Source of the DNA: Pyrinomonadaceae bacterium | Lineage (GTDB): Bacteria; Acidobacteriota; Blastocatellia; Pyrinomonadales; Pyrinomonadaceae | Assembly (NCBI GenBank): GCA_019694395.1 | Contig: JAIBCC010000035.1 | Span: 1-59,685 of the forward strand | Reading direction: 5' to 3' | DNA: 59,685 nucleotides | Part shown: piece after piece, positions 27,101-36,058 of the stretch | Layout: every line of letters starts with the position of its first letter | Position numbering within the stretch: position 1 is the first letter of the stretch | The notes under the pieces: generated by a model | Seen by the model: the letters and a program-made list of their open reading frames with translations, nothing else | What the model was told of the DNA's origin: nothing | Database searches by the model: none | Position numbers and translations under genes: made by a program

Positions 27101-28693
27101 GAAGATGAACTTGTTCACCCGGACGGTCGGAAAAACTGGTATGAGTTCAATATTCAACCTACTAATCAGGGAATTGTTATTCGTTCGGTAGATATTACCG
27201 AACGAAAGAAAATTGAAAGTGAGTTGTTGGAAAAAGAAGCTCAGCTTCACGCTGCCGATAAAAGGTTGGCGGAAATAATTCAGGGAATGACCGATGCGTG
27301 TTTTGCTTTGGATTCAGAATGGAAATTTACTTTCGTTAACGATAAATCCGAGAAACTTATGCAGCTTTCCCAAGAAGAAATGTTGGGAAAATCTATTTGG
27401 GAATTGTTTCCACATTTAGAGGGAACAATTGTCGGGGAAAATTACTGCCGGGCGATGAAGGAGCGAATTCCTCTTTCATTTGAGGCGTTTTCCGGCATTG
27501 CAAATCGTTGGCTGGATGTCAGGCTGTTTCCATCCGGAGATGGGATGGCTGCGTTCCTGCTCGATATTCAGGAACGCAAAACAATGGAAGAAGAATTGGT
27601 TAAGAGTGAAAAGCGTTACCGCAATACTCTGGATAAAATGCTGGAAGGAGTGCAAATAATAGGTTTTGACTGGAAATATATTTACGTCAACGATGCTCTA
27701 GCCATACAAGCCAAATATCCAAAAGAAGAATTGATCGGCTATACCATGATGGAAAAATATCCTGGAATTGAAAACACCGAATTATTCCAAAATTTTGAGC
27801 ATTGTTTTAAGGAACGCGCTCCTATTCACGTCGAAAATGAATTTACTTTTCCTGATGGTTCAAAAGGATGGTTTGAGTTGAGTTTTCAACCTGTCCCGGA
27901 AGGAGTTTTTGTTCTTTCCGTTGATATTACCCAACGTAAACATCAGGAAGATGAAATCCGCCAACTTAATGAAAGTCTTGAACACAAAGTGATTGAACGA
28001 ACGGCTGAATTGAATGCTGTTAATAAGGAATTGGCTGCTTTTTCATATTCAGTTTCCCACGACCTGCGTGCACCCTTGAGAACTTTGGACGGTTTCAGTT
28101 TGGCACTTTTGGAAGATTATGAAGATGCTTTAGATGAAATGGGGAAAAACTATTTGCACCGGATTCGGGCTGGAAGTCAACAAATGGCTCAGTTGATTGA
28201 TGATATGCTGACTCTTTCCCGCGTGACCCGGACGGAAGTCTCGATTGGAAATATAAATTTAAGTGAAATTGTTAAACAAATTGCTGCAAATTTGGTAGAA
28301 ACTCAGCCAAGAGAAAACGTCTTTTTTGCGATTAAAGATAATGTCTATGCCGTAGCGGATGAGAGACTGATCAGAATTGCCTTGGAAAATCTGATCGGCA
28401 ACGCTTATAAATTCACCTCAAAACGCGAATTCACCAAAATCTCTTTCGGAATTGAACAACAGGACGAAGAAACCGTTTATTTTGTTAGAGATAACGGATG
28501 CGGGTTTGATATGGCATATTCAGAAAAATTATTTGGGGCTTTTCAAAGATTCCATAGTGTCCAGGAATTTGAGGGGACAGGTATTGGATTGGCAACGGTT
28601 CAAAGAGTAATTAACCGTCATGGCGGAAAAATTTACGCTGAAAGCCAGGTTGGTGAAGGAACTACTTTTTACTTCACCCTTAATAAAAGTTGA
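24119..28693 (+). CDS. Membrane sensor histidine kinase with eight PAS domains
   Basis: 1524 residues. About eight transmembrane helices fill residues 15-290, forming an integral-membrane sensor of MASE-like kind. Eight PAS or PAS-PAC units follow from about 300 to 1290, each ending in a DIT(E/D/S)(R/K)K-type link. Then come HisKA (YSVSHDLRAPLRTLDG, His near 1313) and HATPase (NLIGNAYKFTSK, DNGCGFDM, GTGIGLATVQRVINRHGG). The kinase core is of the phytochrome-like type that pairs with Rcp1-like receivers, and the next gene, 12 bases downstream, encodes one. No receiver is fused. ATG 24119 has no clear ribosome site. The signals sensed are unknown. Confidence 0.9.
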   Translation: MSYSPDKLSLTEYLPQSASIFSIIVGILIFVSWADGVSFLQNFIPGYSSPKPLNGITFIFSGVSLLFLSNSSKNWTRKFGLIFSAIVLLIGGLISFENIFNYNFGIDFLFSEDKINPDNLLNKGKPAPTTALSFFFLGLSLIFLRLKVKNSFYISQFFALLVIMIAFFALLGFVFDTQGFYLKQPFAIPSPITVLTLVFFVVGILFVNKNQGLTAIFFRKSLGGLLFRRGFPLVIVFPFLMSWFRLNGSFPNSNEAQFEIALFAFTNVLTFSFFLYWIANVLDRLDFKSKNDDAELRKSADEFRALVQATSEIVWTRKGNETNDAIKSWWEDLTGIKFDENRFDAFHPDDREKVLKVWENAEKKKIPFYLEYRVQSKSGNYRFLSVRGVPIFNEDGEFRQWMGTINDITEKKLAEAEIYKLAAIVESSEDAIISKDFDGKILSWNKGAERLFGYTATEAIGQNIEIIFPPELFNQESEIIEKIRKGEYIANEEAIRRRKDGTEIAISLTVSPIKNSNAEIIGISKIARDITNRKKAEADNKRLLKDLADIKFALDESSIVAITDQKGKITYVNDKFCEISGYSRTELLGQDHRIINSSYHSKDFIRDLWKTISSGKVWKGEIKNKAKNGTFYWVDTTIVPFLNEFGNPYQYVAIRTDITSRKNFEEALRESEGKLRLFVEYAPASVAMFDLEMNYLAASRHWLTDYNLKEEIIGRNHYEIFPEISDNWKEIHQRCLKGEVVKSEEDKFIRQDGSVSWLKWEVRPWFDSEDKIGGLILFTEDITDNKKNQEALRKSEESYRLLFENNPFPMWVYDFQTYKFLAVNKAATIHYGYTKKEFSSMTIMDIRPDEDVPFVAEQIKSLKSDLFKGGIWRHRKKDGSIIFVEINSHEINLDGTKSRLVLINDITERKKAEDELRLIEQRLTETLDGMLESYIIIDFNWHLLYLNENAAQQGKISKENFLGKKLNEIYPNFEETRIYSVFKQCMEQRVAAQLEDELVHPDGRKNWYEFNIQPTNQGIVIRSVDITERKKIESELLEKEAQLHAADKRLAEIIQGMTDACFALDSEWKFTFVNDKSEKLMQLSQEEMLGKSIWELFPHLEGTIVGENYCRAMKERIPLSFEAFSGIANRWLDVRLFPSGDGMAAFLLDIQERKTMEEELVKSEKRYRNTLDKMLEGVQIIGFDWKYIYVNDALAIQAKYPKEELIGYTMMEKYPGIENTELFQNFEHCFKERAPIHVENEFTFPDGSKGWFELSFQPVPEGVFVLSVDITQRKHQEDEIRQLNESLEHKVIERTAELNAVNKELAAFSYSVSHDLRAPLRTLDGFSLALLEDYEDALDEMGKNYLHRIRAGSQQMAQLIDDMLTLSRVTRTEVSIGNINLSEIVKQIAANLVETQPRENVFFAIKDNVYAVADERLIRIALENLIGNAYKFTSKREFTKISFGIEQQDEETVYFVRDNGCGFDMAYSEKLFGAFQRFHSVQEFEGTGIGLATVQRVINRHGGKIYAESQVGEGTTFYFTLNKS

Positions 28694-28705
28694 GAAAAAT
28701 AAATA

Positions 28706-29143
28706 ATGGAAAATAAATCAATCCTTTTAGTTGAGGATAATCCTAATGATGAATTATTGATGCTTCGTGCATTGAAGAAAAATAACATAGCCAATGAGGT
28801 AGTAGTTGTCCATGATGGAGTCGAGGCTCTCGATTATTTATTCGGCACGGGACCATATACCGGACGAAATTTGGATGATTTACCGCAGCTTATGTTACTG
28901 GATCTTAAACTTCCAAAACTCGACGGACTGGAAACACTACGGAGAGTTCGGGCAAATAGCCGGACAAAATATATTCCGGTAGTTGTTCTGACAACTTCAA
29001 CCGAGCAAAAAGATATTATTGATAGTTATGATTTGGGAGCTAACAGTTATGTCCAAAAGCCGGTGGATTTCAACGAATTTATCCAGGCTACCCAACAACT
29101 TGGATTATATTGGTTGGTAATCAACAAGAATGTTACTAAATAA
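28706..29143 (+). CDS. Single-domain response regulator, Rcp1-like
   Basis: 145 residues, receiver only: ILLVEDNPNDELLMLRAL at the start, phosphoacceptor Asp in LMLLDLKLPKLDG, Thr in VLTTSTEQ, Lys in YVQKPVDF. The insertion LFGTGPYTGRNLDDLP is typical of Rcp1-type receivers that work with phytochrome-like kinases. It lies 12 bases after the eight-PAS kinase gene and is its likely partner, handing the phosphoryl group on to the next regulators. Confidence 0.9.
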   Translation: MENKSILLVEDNPNDELLMLRALKKNNIANEVVVVHDGVEALDYLFGTGPYTGRNLDDLPQLMLLDLKLPKLDGLETLRRVRANSRTKYIPVVVLTTSTEQKDIIDSYDLGANSYVQKPVDFNEFIQATQQLGLYWLVINKNVTK

Positions 29144-29169
29144 TTAGCTGTATTGCTTGCAATTGTTAA

Positions 29170-31863
29170 ATGAAGAAACTCAGAGTTCTCAACGTTGAAG
29201 ATTCGGATAATGATTCCACGCTTTTAATCCGTCATTTAACCCGCGGTGGTTACGACATTTATTTTGAACGGGTAGAAAATCAGGCGGAAATGAAAGCCGC
29301 ACTTAATAGCAAAGAGTGGGATATTATTATTTCCGATTATCAAATGCCCAACTTTAATGGGCTTTTAGCTCTCAAAGTATTGCAGGAATCCGGGCTGGAT
29401 ATTCCTTTCATCATTATTTCCGGCACTATTGGCGAAGTATTAGCAGTCGAAGCAATGGTTGCCGGAGTCAATGATTATATGATGAAGGATAATCTGGTTC
29501 GTCTTATTCCCGCGATAGAAAGAGAGCTTCAGGAAGCCCGTCACCGGAAAGCCCGGTATTCTGCGGAAAATAATCTCCGAGAAAGTGAAAAACGACTCAA
29601 GATTGCGTTATCTGCCGGAGGAATGGGGGTTTGGGAATGGAAGATCGTAACGGATAATTTGTTCTGGTCATCAGAATGTTATGAAATTATCGGTAGATCT
29701 GAACCGGTTGCCTCATTAAAAGATTTTACGGATTTATTACATCCTGAAGATTTTGATTTAGTAATGAATTTGGTTCGCAATGCAATCGAAACCAGAAAAC
29801 CCTTAAATGTCGAGTTTCGGATTATTAATCCCAATGATGAAATAAAATGGTTAGCCAGTTTTGGACAAGCTGAATATGACGATAACGGGGATCCTCTAAC
29901 ATTTATCGGCACAGTTCAGGATATTACCGAACGGAAAAAATCCGAAGAATCCTTGCGCGAATCCGAGGAAAAATTTAGGGCTTTGGTGCAGGCAACCACT
30001 CAATTTGTCTGGTCGGCAAATTCAAATTTGGTCACCGATGTATTTCCTGACTGGTGGTCGGAACTGACCGGACAAAAAATTGAAGAAACCTATAATTGGG
30101 GATGGCTTGAGGCTTTACACCCCGAAGATCGTGAACCAACCCAAAAAATTTGGAAAAATGCGCAGACTCAAAAATCGTTGTTTAATACGATTCTCCGGAT
30201 CAAGACTAAAAATGGTGGGTATCGTTTTTTTGCCGCTAGAGGAGTGCCGATTTTTAATCAGAGTGGAAATTTGGTTCGCTGGATCGGGGCTTTAACGGAC
30301 ATTACCGAGCGCACTTTGAGTGAAGAGGAATTGAAGCAAAGTGAACGGCGCTTTCGCTCTTTGGTTAGTGCAACAGCTCAGATTGTTTGGATTGCAGATA
30401 CTGACGGAGTTCTGTTGTCTGCTTTAACGCCAAATGGAGATTCAATTGAAGGAACTGGGGCAAATATCAATGAAGATTGGATTTCGAGAATTCACCCTGA
30501 CGACAAGGAAAGAGTTTTGGCAGAGTTTTCAAAAGCAGTAAAAGACAAAAATGATTATCATTGTGAGTATCAAATGTTCTATACCGATAATCAATATCAC
30601 CATTTTATTGCCCGTGGAATTCCTGTTTTTGAAAAAAACGGAAAAGTTCAGGAATGGGTAGGAACTTTAACGGATATTACGGAAAATAAAATTTCCGAAA
30701 TCGAACTTCAAAAGAAAGAGGAACAGCTTCAACAAGCCCAAAAATTGGAAACGGTTGGTAGGTTAGCCGGTGGAATTGCACACGATTTTAACAATATGCT
30801 GACTGTTATCAATGGTTACAGTGATTTATTACTTCGCGGATTAAGTTCAAATGATCCCATGCGGCAGAAAGTAGAGGAAATAAAAACTGCCGGAGACCGG
30901 GCTGCCGAATTAACTAATCAGTTATTAGCCTTTAGTCGTCGTTCAATTCTAAAAACCAAGATTTTAGATGTTAATCAGGTGGTTTCTGATACGACAATAA
31001 TGATCCGACGATTGATTGGTGAAGATATTCAAGTCGTCAAAGAGTTAGACCCGGGACTTAATAAAATCGAAGCCGATTCAGGTCAGCTTGCTCAAATTAT
31101 AATGAACCTCGTTATCAATTCTCGTGACGCAATGCCTCAGGGGGGAACCATTACGGTCAAAACTTCTAATATTTTTTTGAATGAAGAATTTGTAGATCAG
31201 AATATCGGCACTAAAGTTGGTGACTACATCCTTTTAGAAATATCCGATACCGGAATTGGAATGGATGATGAGGTTAAATCACACATTTTTGAGCCGTTTT
31301 TTACAACAAAGGAAATTGGTCAGGGAACCGGACTTGGGTTATCAACCGTTTATGGAATTGTCACACAGTTTGGTGGGCACATTATTGTTCAAAGCGAAAT
31401 CAGCCAAGGCACATCATTTAGAATTTATCTCCCGAGTTTAAACGAAACTACCAATGTTTTGGAAACAATTGCGGGTTCAAATAAATTCTTAATTGGAACT
31501 GAAACTATCTTATTGGTTGAAGACGAAAAGTTGGTGCGAAAGTTAAGTCGGCAAATGCTTGAGAGTTCGGGTTACAAAGTTATTGAAGCTCAAAACGGGA
31601 TTGAAGCGATAGAAATCGCCAAAACTTTAGAGACTAAAATCGATTTGTTAATTACTGACGTTGTAATGCCAAAAATGAGCGGTCGGGAACTCGCAAAAGA
31701 ACTATATAAAATTTGTCCGCGAGTGCTTTTCATATCCGGTTACACCGATGATGATGTAATGAGACACGGAATTTCAAAAGTTAATTTCAATTTTTTACAA
31801 AAGCCTTTTACCTTTAACGAATTTACTCAAAAAGTCCGAGAAATTTTAGATAAAAAAACGTAA
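29170..31863 (+). CDS. Hybrid histidine kinase REC-PAS-PAS-PAS-HisKA-HATPase-REC
   Basis: 897 residues without membrane segments. Receiver at 5-125 (RVLNVEDSDND, Asp in IIISDYQMPN); three PAS domains with FHPDD/LHPED-type loops at about 145-260, 265-385 and 390-515; HisKA with VGRLAGGIAHDFNNML (His near 538); HATPase with DTGIGMD and GTGLGLSTVYGIV; C-terminal receiver at 775-895 (Asp in LLITDVVMPKMSG). The His box is of NtrB type. It sits 26 bases after the Rcp1-like gene and 76 before the NtrC-type gene, so the phosphorelay could run from the membrane kinase through the small receiver to this protein and on to the sigma-54 activator. Confidence 0.9.
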   Translation: MKKLRVLNVEDSDNDSTLLIRHLTRGGYDIYFERVENQAEMKAALNSKEWDIIISDYQMPNFNGLLALKVLQESGLDIPFIIISGTIGEVLAVEAMVAGVNDYMMKDNLVRLIPAIERELQEARHRKARYSAENNLRESEKRLKIALSAGGMGVWEWKIVTDNLFWSSECYEIIGRSEPVASLKDFTDLLHPEDFDLVMNLVRNAIETRKPLNVEFRIINPNDEIKWLASFGQAEYDDNGDPLTFIGTVQDITERKKSEESLRESEEKFRALVQATTQFVWSANSNLVTDVFPDWWSELTGQKIEETYNWGWLEALHPEDREPTQKIWKNAQTQKSLFNTILRIKTKNGGYRFFAARGVPIFNQSGNLVRWIGALTDITERTLSEEELKQSERRFRSLVSATAQIVWIADTDGVLLSALTPNGDSIEGTGANINEDWISRIHPDDKERVLAEFSKAVKDKNDYHCEYQMFYTDNQYHHFIARGIPVFEKNGKVQEWVGTLTDITENKISEIELQKKEEQLQQAQKLETVGRLAGGIAHDFNNMLTVINGYSDLLLRGLSSNDPMRQKVEEIKTAGDRAAELTNQLLAFSRRSILKTKILDVNQVVSDTTIMIRRLIGEDIQVVKELDPGLNKIEADSGQLAQIIMNLVINSRDAMPQGGTITVKTSNIFLNEEFVDQNIGTKVGDYILLEISDTGIGMDDEVKSHIFEPFFTTKEIGQGTGLGLSTVYGIVTQFGGHIIVQSEISQGTSFRIYLPSLNETTNVLETIAGSNKFLIGTETILLVEDEKLVRKLSRQMLESSGYKVIEAQNGIEAIEIAKTLETKIDLLITDVVMPKMSGRELAKELYKICPRVLFISGYTDDDVMRHGISKVNFNFLQKPFTFNEFTQKVREILDKKT

Positions 31864-31939
31864 ATTTTTGAAGTTCAATTTTGAACTATTTTGTAAGCTA
31901 ATATTTTGAATAAACTCTTCTTTAAGTCCGGGTATTTCT

Positions 31940-33319
31940 ATGGAATTTGTAAAACAAAGTCTTCAAGCTCTGGTAATTGACGATGAAAAACAAGTGCGAG
32001 GGTTTATAGCTGAAATACTTCGCGGAGATGGTTGGATTGTCACCGAAGTTGGATCGGCAGATCAGGCTTTCGATTTGATCAATGAAAATTGGTTATTAGT
32101 GATTTGTGATGTGATGCTTGGTGAAGAGGATGGTTATTCGGTTTTGCACAAGTTTGCCGAAATTCAACCCGAAGCCCGTTTTGTTCTAATGACCGGATTT
32201 GGCTCGGCGGCTGGTGCGCTTGATGCAACAGCAATTGGGGCTTACGACTATTTAGTAAAGCCGGTTGGGATTGATAATATTTTACATATTTCAAAAACCG
32301 TCCGTGAGCAATTTCAAAATCGTTCAAATCAAAAGATCGAGACGGAAATGAATCCGTTGGGCTATGTTTCGGACGTTAAGTTAATTGGCAAAAGCCAAAC
32401 ATTTGTTGAATGTCTGAAGTTGGTCGGTCGCGTTGCCGGAACTAATTTACCTGTTTTGATTACCGGTGAATCGGGAACGGGAAAAGAGGTAGTTGCACAA
32501 GCCATTCATCGGCGCAGTAATCGTGCTAAAAAAGAATTTGTTGCAGTAAATTGTAGTGCAATCCCGACTGAATTAATTGAATCCGAATTATTCGGGCATT
32601 CCAAAGGTTCATTTACCGGGGCAGACAGGGAAAGGATCGGTTTATGGGAAGAAGCTAACGGCGGCACGATTTTTTTGGATGAGATAACCGAAACCAGTTT
32701 ACATTTTCAGGTAAAGCTCTTACGCGTTTTGCAGCAAGGCGAAATTCGACGGGTTGGTTCTAACCGAACGATAAAAGTTGATGTTCGGGTGATTGCCGCT
32801 ACAAATCGTGACATTGAAGAAGAAGTTAAACAGGGGCGATTTCGTGAAGATCTGATGTATCGTCTTAATTCGGTTACCATAAAATTGCCGCCGTTGCGTG
32901 AACGAATCGAAGATATTCCTTTATTAGCAAGTTATTTTGTAAAAACCGCTCGCCCTGATTCCAGCATGAGTTTTACCTCTAAAGCGATGGATTTGCTGAA
33001 AAATTATTATTGGAAAGGTAATATTCGTGAATTGGAAAATGCAGTTTTACACGCGGTTTCAATGACTGATGACTTGATCTATCCCGAACATTTACCTGCC
33101 CAGATAAATAAGATTGAGATTTCAGATAATCAAAATTTGGTTGGTGCTTCAATAAAAAGTGTGAATTGGCTAACCCTTGCAGAACAGGAAAGTAAATATG
33201 TGGAAGAAGTTTTAGAATATACGGGAGGTAATAAACAGGCAGCTTCCCGTATTTTAAACATTGACCGCAAGACTTTGAACCGAATCATACAGCGGACACA
33301 AAACGATTCAAAGTCTTAA
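31940..33319 (+). CDS. NtrC-family sigma-54-dependent response regulator
   Basis: 459 residues. Receiver 10-125 (Asp in LLVICDVMLG, Lys in YLVKPVG); AAA+ domain about 150-380 with Walker A GESGTGKE, sigma-54 contact loop GSFTGA in place of the usual GAFTGA, Walker B GGTIFLDE and the arginine region LPPLRERIEDIP; Fis-type helix-turn-helix at the C-terminus (KQAASRILNIDRKTLNR). It should activate RpoN promoters when phosphorylated. It ends the signalling cluster started at 24119. Candidate targets in this window are the sigma-54-like sites at 16998, 42194, 45339, 47411, 48820 and 49022; which activator serves which is unknown. Confidence 0.92.
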   Translation: MEFVKQSLQALVIDDEKQVRGFIAEILRGDGWIVTEVGSADQAFDLINENWLLVICDVMLGEEDGYSVLHKFAEIQPEARFVLMTGFGSAAGALDATAIGAYDYLVKPVGIDNILHISKTVREQFQNRSNQKIETEMNPLGYVSDVKLIGKSQTFVECLKLVGRVAGTNLPVLITGESGTGKEVVAQAIHRRSNRAKKEFVAVNCSAIPTELIESELFGHSKGSFTGADRERIGLWEEANGGTIFLDEITETSLHFQVKLLRVLQQGEIRRVGSNRTIKVDVRVIAATNRDIEEEVKQGRFREDLMYRLNSVTIKLPPLRERIEDIPLLASYFVKTARPDSSMSFTSKAMDLLKNYYWKGNIRELENAVLHAVSMTDDLIYPEHLPAQINKIEISDNQNLVGASIKSVNWLTLAEQESKYVEEVLEYTGGNKQAASRILNIDRKTLNRIIQRTQNDSKS

Positions 33320-33340
33320 CGGAAATCTCAATTTGCCAAT

Positions 33341-35164
33341 CTAATTTGATTCGGCAATTTCACTGTTATTTGCCCATAATTTATTGATTATTTTGATCAA
33401 AACACCACTACTCAGAAGGAAAACAATAAGTAAAATAATTGTTTGTGTAGTTCTTCCGTAAAGAAAACTGCCGACGGTAAAAAGTGCTGACCAGATCATT
33501 GTGCAGCCTGAAACCCAACCCAAAAGTGCAAGCGGAATATTGTCAGCCTTGGTGACTTGATCCTCGGAAATACCGGCTTCACGCCTAATAGAAGACCAAC
33601 CGGGACCGGCGGGATGAACTTTGCGGTAAAAATCAATCAATGTTTCTTTGTCAGTTGGCGGAGCGAGATAAGCTGCTAATACCCAGCAAATTGTAGTTGC
33701 AATTACTGTCATTAGAAGTTTTGCAGCGGTGGATGATGAATAAATATGCTCTTTTTCCAAAACTAAAAAGATAATGGAAATTACAAAAGAACTGATCATT
33801 GCTACAACTTCACACCAGGCATTGACCCGCCACCAATACCAACGCACCAAATATAGCAATCCCGTTCCTGCTCCGACTTGTAAAATTATGTCAAAAGAAT
33901 CCTTGGCGGTTTCCAGAACAAAAACTAATGCTGATGAAATGAAAAACAAAAGAACTGTAGTTAATCTTCCCATCATTACATAGTGTTTTTCCTCACCGTC
34001 TTTCTTGACAAAACGGCGGTAAAAATCGTGAACCAGATATGATGCGCCCCAATTCAGATGCGTCAAAATAGTTGAGGAATTAGCTGCGACCAGTCCGCCG
34101 ACCATTAAACCGACAAAACCGATCGGTAAAAATTTAAGCATTGCCGGATATGCAATATCGTGACCGATCAGGGTTGAATCAAGATGCGGAAAAGCAGTTT
34201 GAATATCGGATAATTGCGGATAGATAATTAACGAAGCCAATCCAACCAAAATCCACGGAAACGGGCGCAAAACGTAATGCGCGACGTTGAAAAAAAGAAC
34301 TGCTCCGAGGGCATCCTTTTCCGATTTGGATGCTAGCATCCGTTGGGCAATATAACTTCCTCCGCCCGGTTCGGCTCCCGGATACCAGACTGACCACCAT
34401 TGAACGGCAATGGGTAAAATAAAGACTGCCACGGCAATTTCCCAGTTGTTGGAAAAATCAGGTAAAAAATTCAAATAATTGATTCCTTCAGGTCCTTTCA
34501 TTGCCCCGACTTTTTCAACTAATCCCGTTAAACCACCAACCTGAGGTAAATTTACTGCAAAATAGGCAGCCGCGATGACAGCCGTCATTTTGAGGAAAAA
34601 CTGGATCATATCAATTACCAACACCCCCCATAAACCGGAGTGCGCTGCAAAAATTACATTCAGTAATCCGACAAAAGCCAAAGTTTGCCAACGGGGAAGT
34701 CCGAACAGAACAGCCGCAATTTTACAGGCTGCCAGATTAACCGAAGCCATAATCAGGCAATTAAAAAATAATCCCAAATAAACGGCGCGAAAACCGCGAA
34801 CTGCACCGGCGGCTTTGCCTGAATAACGAATTTCGTAAAATTCCAAATCAGTCAAAACTCCTGATCGCCGCCACAATCGAGCATAGAAAAAGACCGTAGC
34901 CACTCCGGTCAAAACGAACGCCCACCAGACCCAGTTTCCGGCTACACCCTGACGGCGAACAATGTCTGTTACCAAATTTGGAGTATCGCTGGAAAAAGTG
35001 GTTGCGACCATTGAAAGCCCGGCTAACCACCATGGCACGCTTCGCCCGGAAGCAAAAAATTCCGAGGTGTTCTTTGATGATCTTTTACTGAAAAAGAGTG
35101 CCGGAATAAAACAAATGGCAACCGCTCCGATGGCAATAATCCAATCAATTAAACTAAGCTGCAT
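33341..35164 (-). CDS. Sodium:solute symporter (SSS family), likely sugar uptake
   Basis: 607 residues with about 13-14 hydrophobic helices. The opening helix (LIDWIIAIGAVAICFIPALF) is followed by SEFFASGRSVPWWLAGLSMV and the sodium-site region TTFSSDTPN typical of SSS carriers, and the N-terminal half ends with the conserved PGAEPGGGSYIAQRML. It is encoded 21 bases after the aldolase gene in the three-gene operon pfkB-aldolase-symporter, so its cargo is likely GalNAc, galactosamine or galactose taken up with Na+. No PTS component is seen, which fits the presence of a kinase in the same operon. Substrate is inferred from context. Confidence 0.88.
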   Translation of the reverse strand: MQLSLIDWIIAIGAVAICFIPALFFSKRSSKNTSEFFASGRSVPWWLAGLSMVATTFSSDTPNLVTDIVRRQGVAGNWVWWAFVLTGVATVFFYARLWRRSGVLTDLEFYEIRYSGKAAGAVRGFRAVYLGLFFNCLIMASVNLAACKIAAVLFGLPRWQTLAFVGLLNVIFAAHSGLWGVLVIDMIQFFLKMTAVIAAAYFAVNLPQVGGLTGLVEKVGAMKGPEGINYLNFLPDFSNNWEIAVAVFILPIAVQWWSVWYPGAEPGGGSYIAQRMLASKSEKDALGAVLFFNVAHYVLRPFPWILVGLASLIIYPQLSDIQTAFPHLDSTLIGHDIAYPAMLKFLPIGFVGLMVGGLVAANSSTILTHLNWGASYLVHDFYRRFVKKDGEEKHYVMMGRLTTVLLFFISSALVFVLETAKDSFDIILQVGAGTGLLYLVRWYWWRVNAWCEVVAMISSFVISIIFLVLEKEHIYSSSTAAKLLMTVIATTICWVLAAYLAPPTDKETLIDFYRKVHPAGPGWSSIRREAGISEDQVTKADNIPLALLGWVSGCTMIWSALFTVGSFLYGRTTQTIILLIVFLLSSGVLIKIINKLWANNSEIAESN

Positions 35165-35185
35165 TCTTAATTTTTCCTGTTATTT

Positions 35186-36058
35186 TTAATTGATAAAACT
35201 GCAAACCTTAATCTTTTCTGCCGAAACTGCTTGAACGGCTGTAATCGCTGGGGCAAATGTTTTTCGCAAATCTATTTCATCCGTTTCAAGCAACGATTTT
35301 TTGACCGCTAAAGTAAAAGCGTTTTTTAATTCCGTTCCAAAATTTATTTTTCGAATTCCTAATTTAATGGCTTTTTGCATCAATTCAGCCGGAACGCCTG
35401 AGCCGCCGTGCAAAACCAAAGCAGTTTCTTTAACTGCGTCCGCAATTTCTTTAAGCCGTTCAAAATCAAGTTTGACCTCACCTTTGTAGAAACCATGGGC
35501 AGTTCCGATAGCAACCGCCAATGCATCAACCCCGGTTTCTTTGACAAATTTTTCGGCATCTTCGGGACGCGTAAAAAATTGTGAAATATCCTGATCCTCG
35601 GAATTTTGGGTAACGTGACCGAGTTCCCCTTCAACCGAAACTCCATTTGAATGGGCAAGTTCAACAACTTTGCTGGTTACTTCAATATTCTGGGCGAATG
35701 GTAATTTTGAGCCATCAATCATTACGGAACTGTAACCGGCTTCGATACAGCGTTTAGCTAATTCAAAACTTGCCCCATGATCAAGATGAAGGGTTACGGG
35801 CTGAGAAATCTCTCTCGCCGCTGCCTGTGCCATTGAAACGGCAAAATCAATTCCCAGATAATTAATTGTTGATTCGGTAGTTTGCAAAATCAAGGGTGCA
35901 TTCAATTCGTTGGCTGCATTAATATGTGCCCGTAAAGTTTCGGCATTATAAAAATTGAGAGCAGCAACTGCTTTATTTTCTTTAGTTACAACATTAAGAA
36001 TTTCCCGCATTGGAACTGGATTTTTTATAATTTTAGTTGTAACTATTCTGTTGCTCAT
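35186..36058 (-). CDS. Class II ketose-bisphosphate aldolase, GatY/KbaY-like
   Basis: 290 residues. Zn-aldolase features: catalytic Asp and ligand His in THLHLDHGA-type segment (TLHLDHGASF), Glu in VEGELGHV, His in GTAHGFYKGE and His in LVLHGGSGVP, followed by NFGTELKNAF. This is the family that splits tagatose 1,6-bisphosphate (GatY, KbaY) or fructose 1,6-bisphosphate. AgaS and a LacC-like kinase in the same regulon favour tagatose 1,6-bisphosphate, giving DHAP and glyceraldehyde 3-phosphate. The start overlaps the kinase stop by four bases (ATGA), so expression is coupled. A GatZ/KbaZ-like partner is not visible. Confidence 0.9.
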   Translation of the reverse strand: MSNRIVTTKIIKNPVPMREILNVVTKENKAVAALNFYNAETLRAHINAANELNAPLILQTTESTINYLGIDFAVSMAQAAAREISQPVTLHLDHGASFELAKRCIEAGYSSVMIDGSKLPFAQNIEVTSKVVELAHSNGVSVEGELGHVTQNSEDQDISQFFTRPEDAEKFVKETGVDALAVAIGTAHGFYKGEVKLDFERLKEIADAVKETALVLHGGSGVPAELMQKAIKLGIRKINFGTELKNAFTLAVKKSLLETDEIDLRKTFAPAITAVQAVSAEKIKVCSFIN

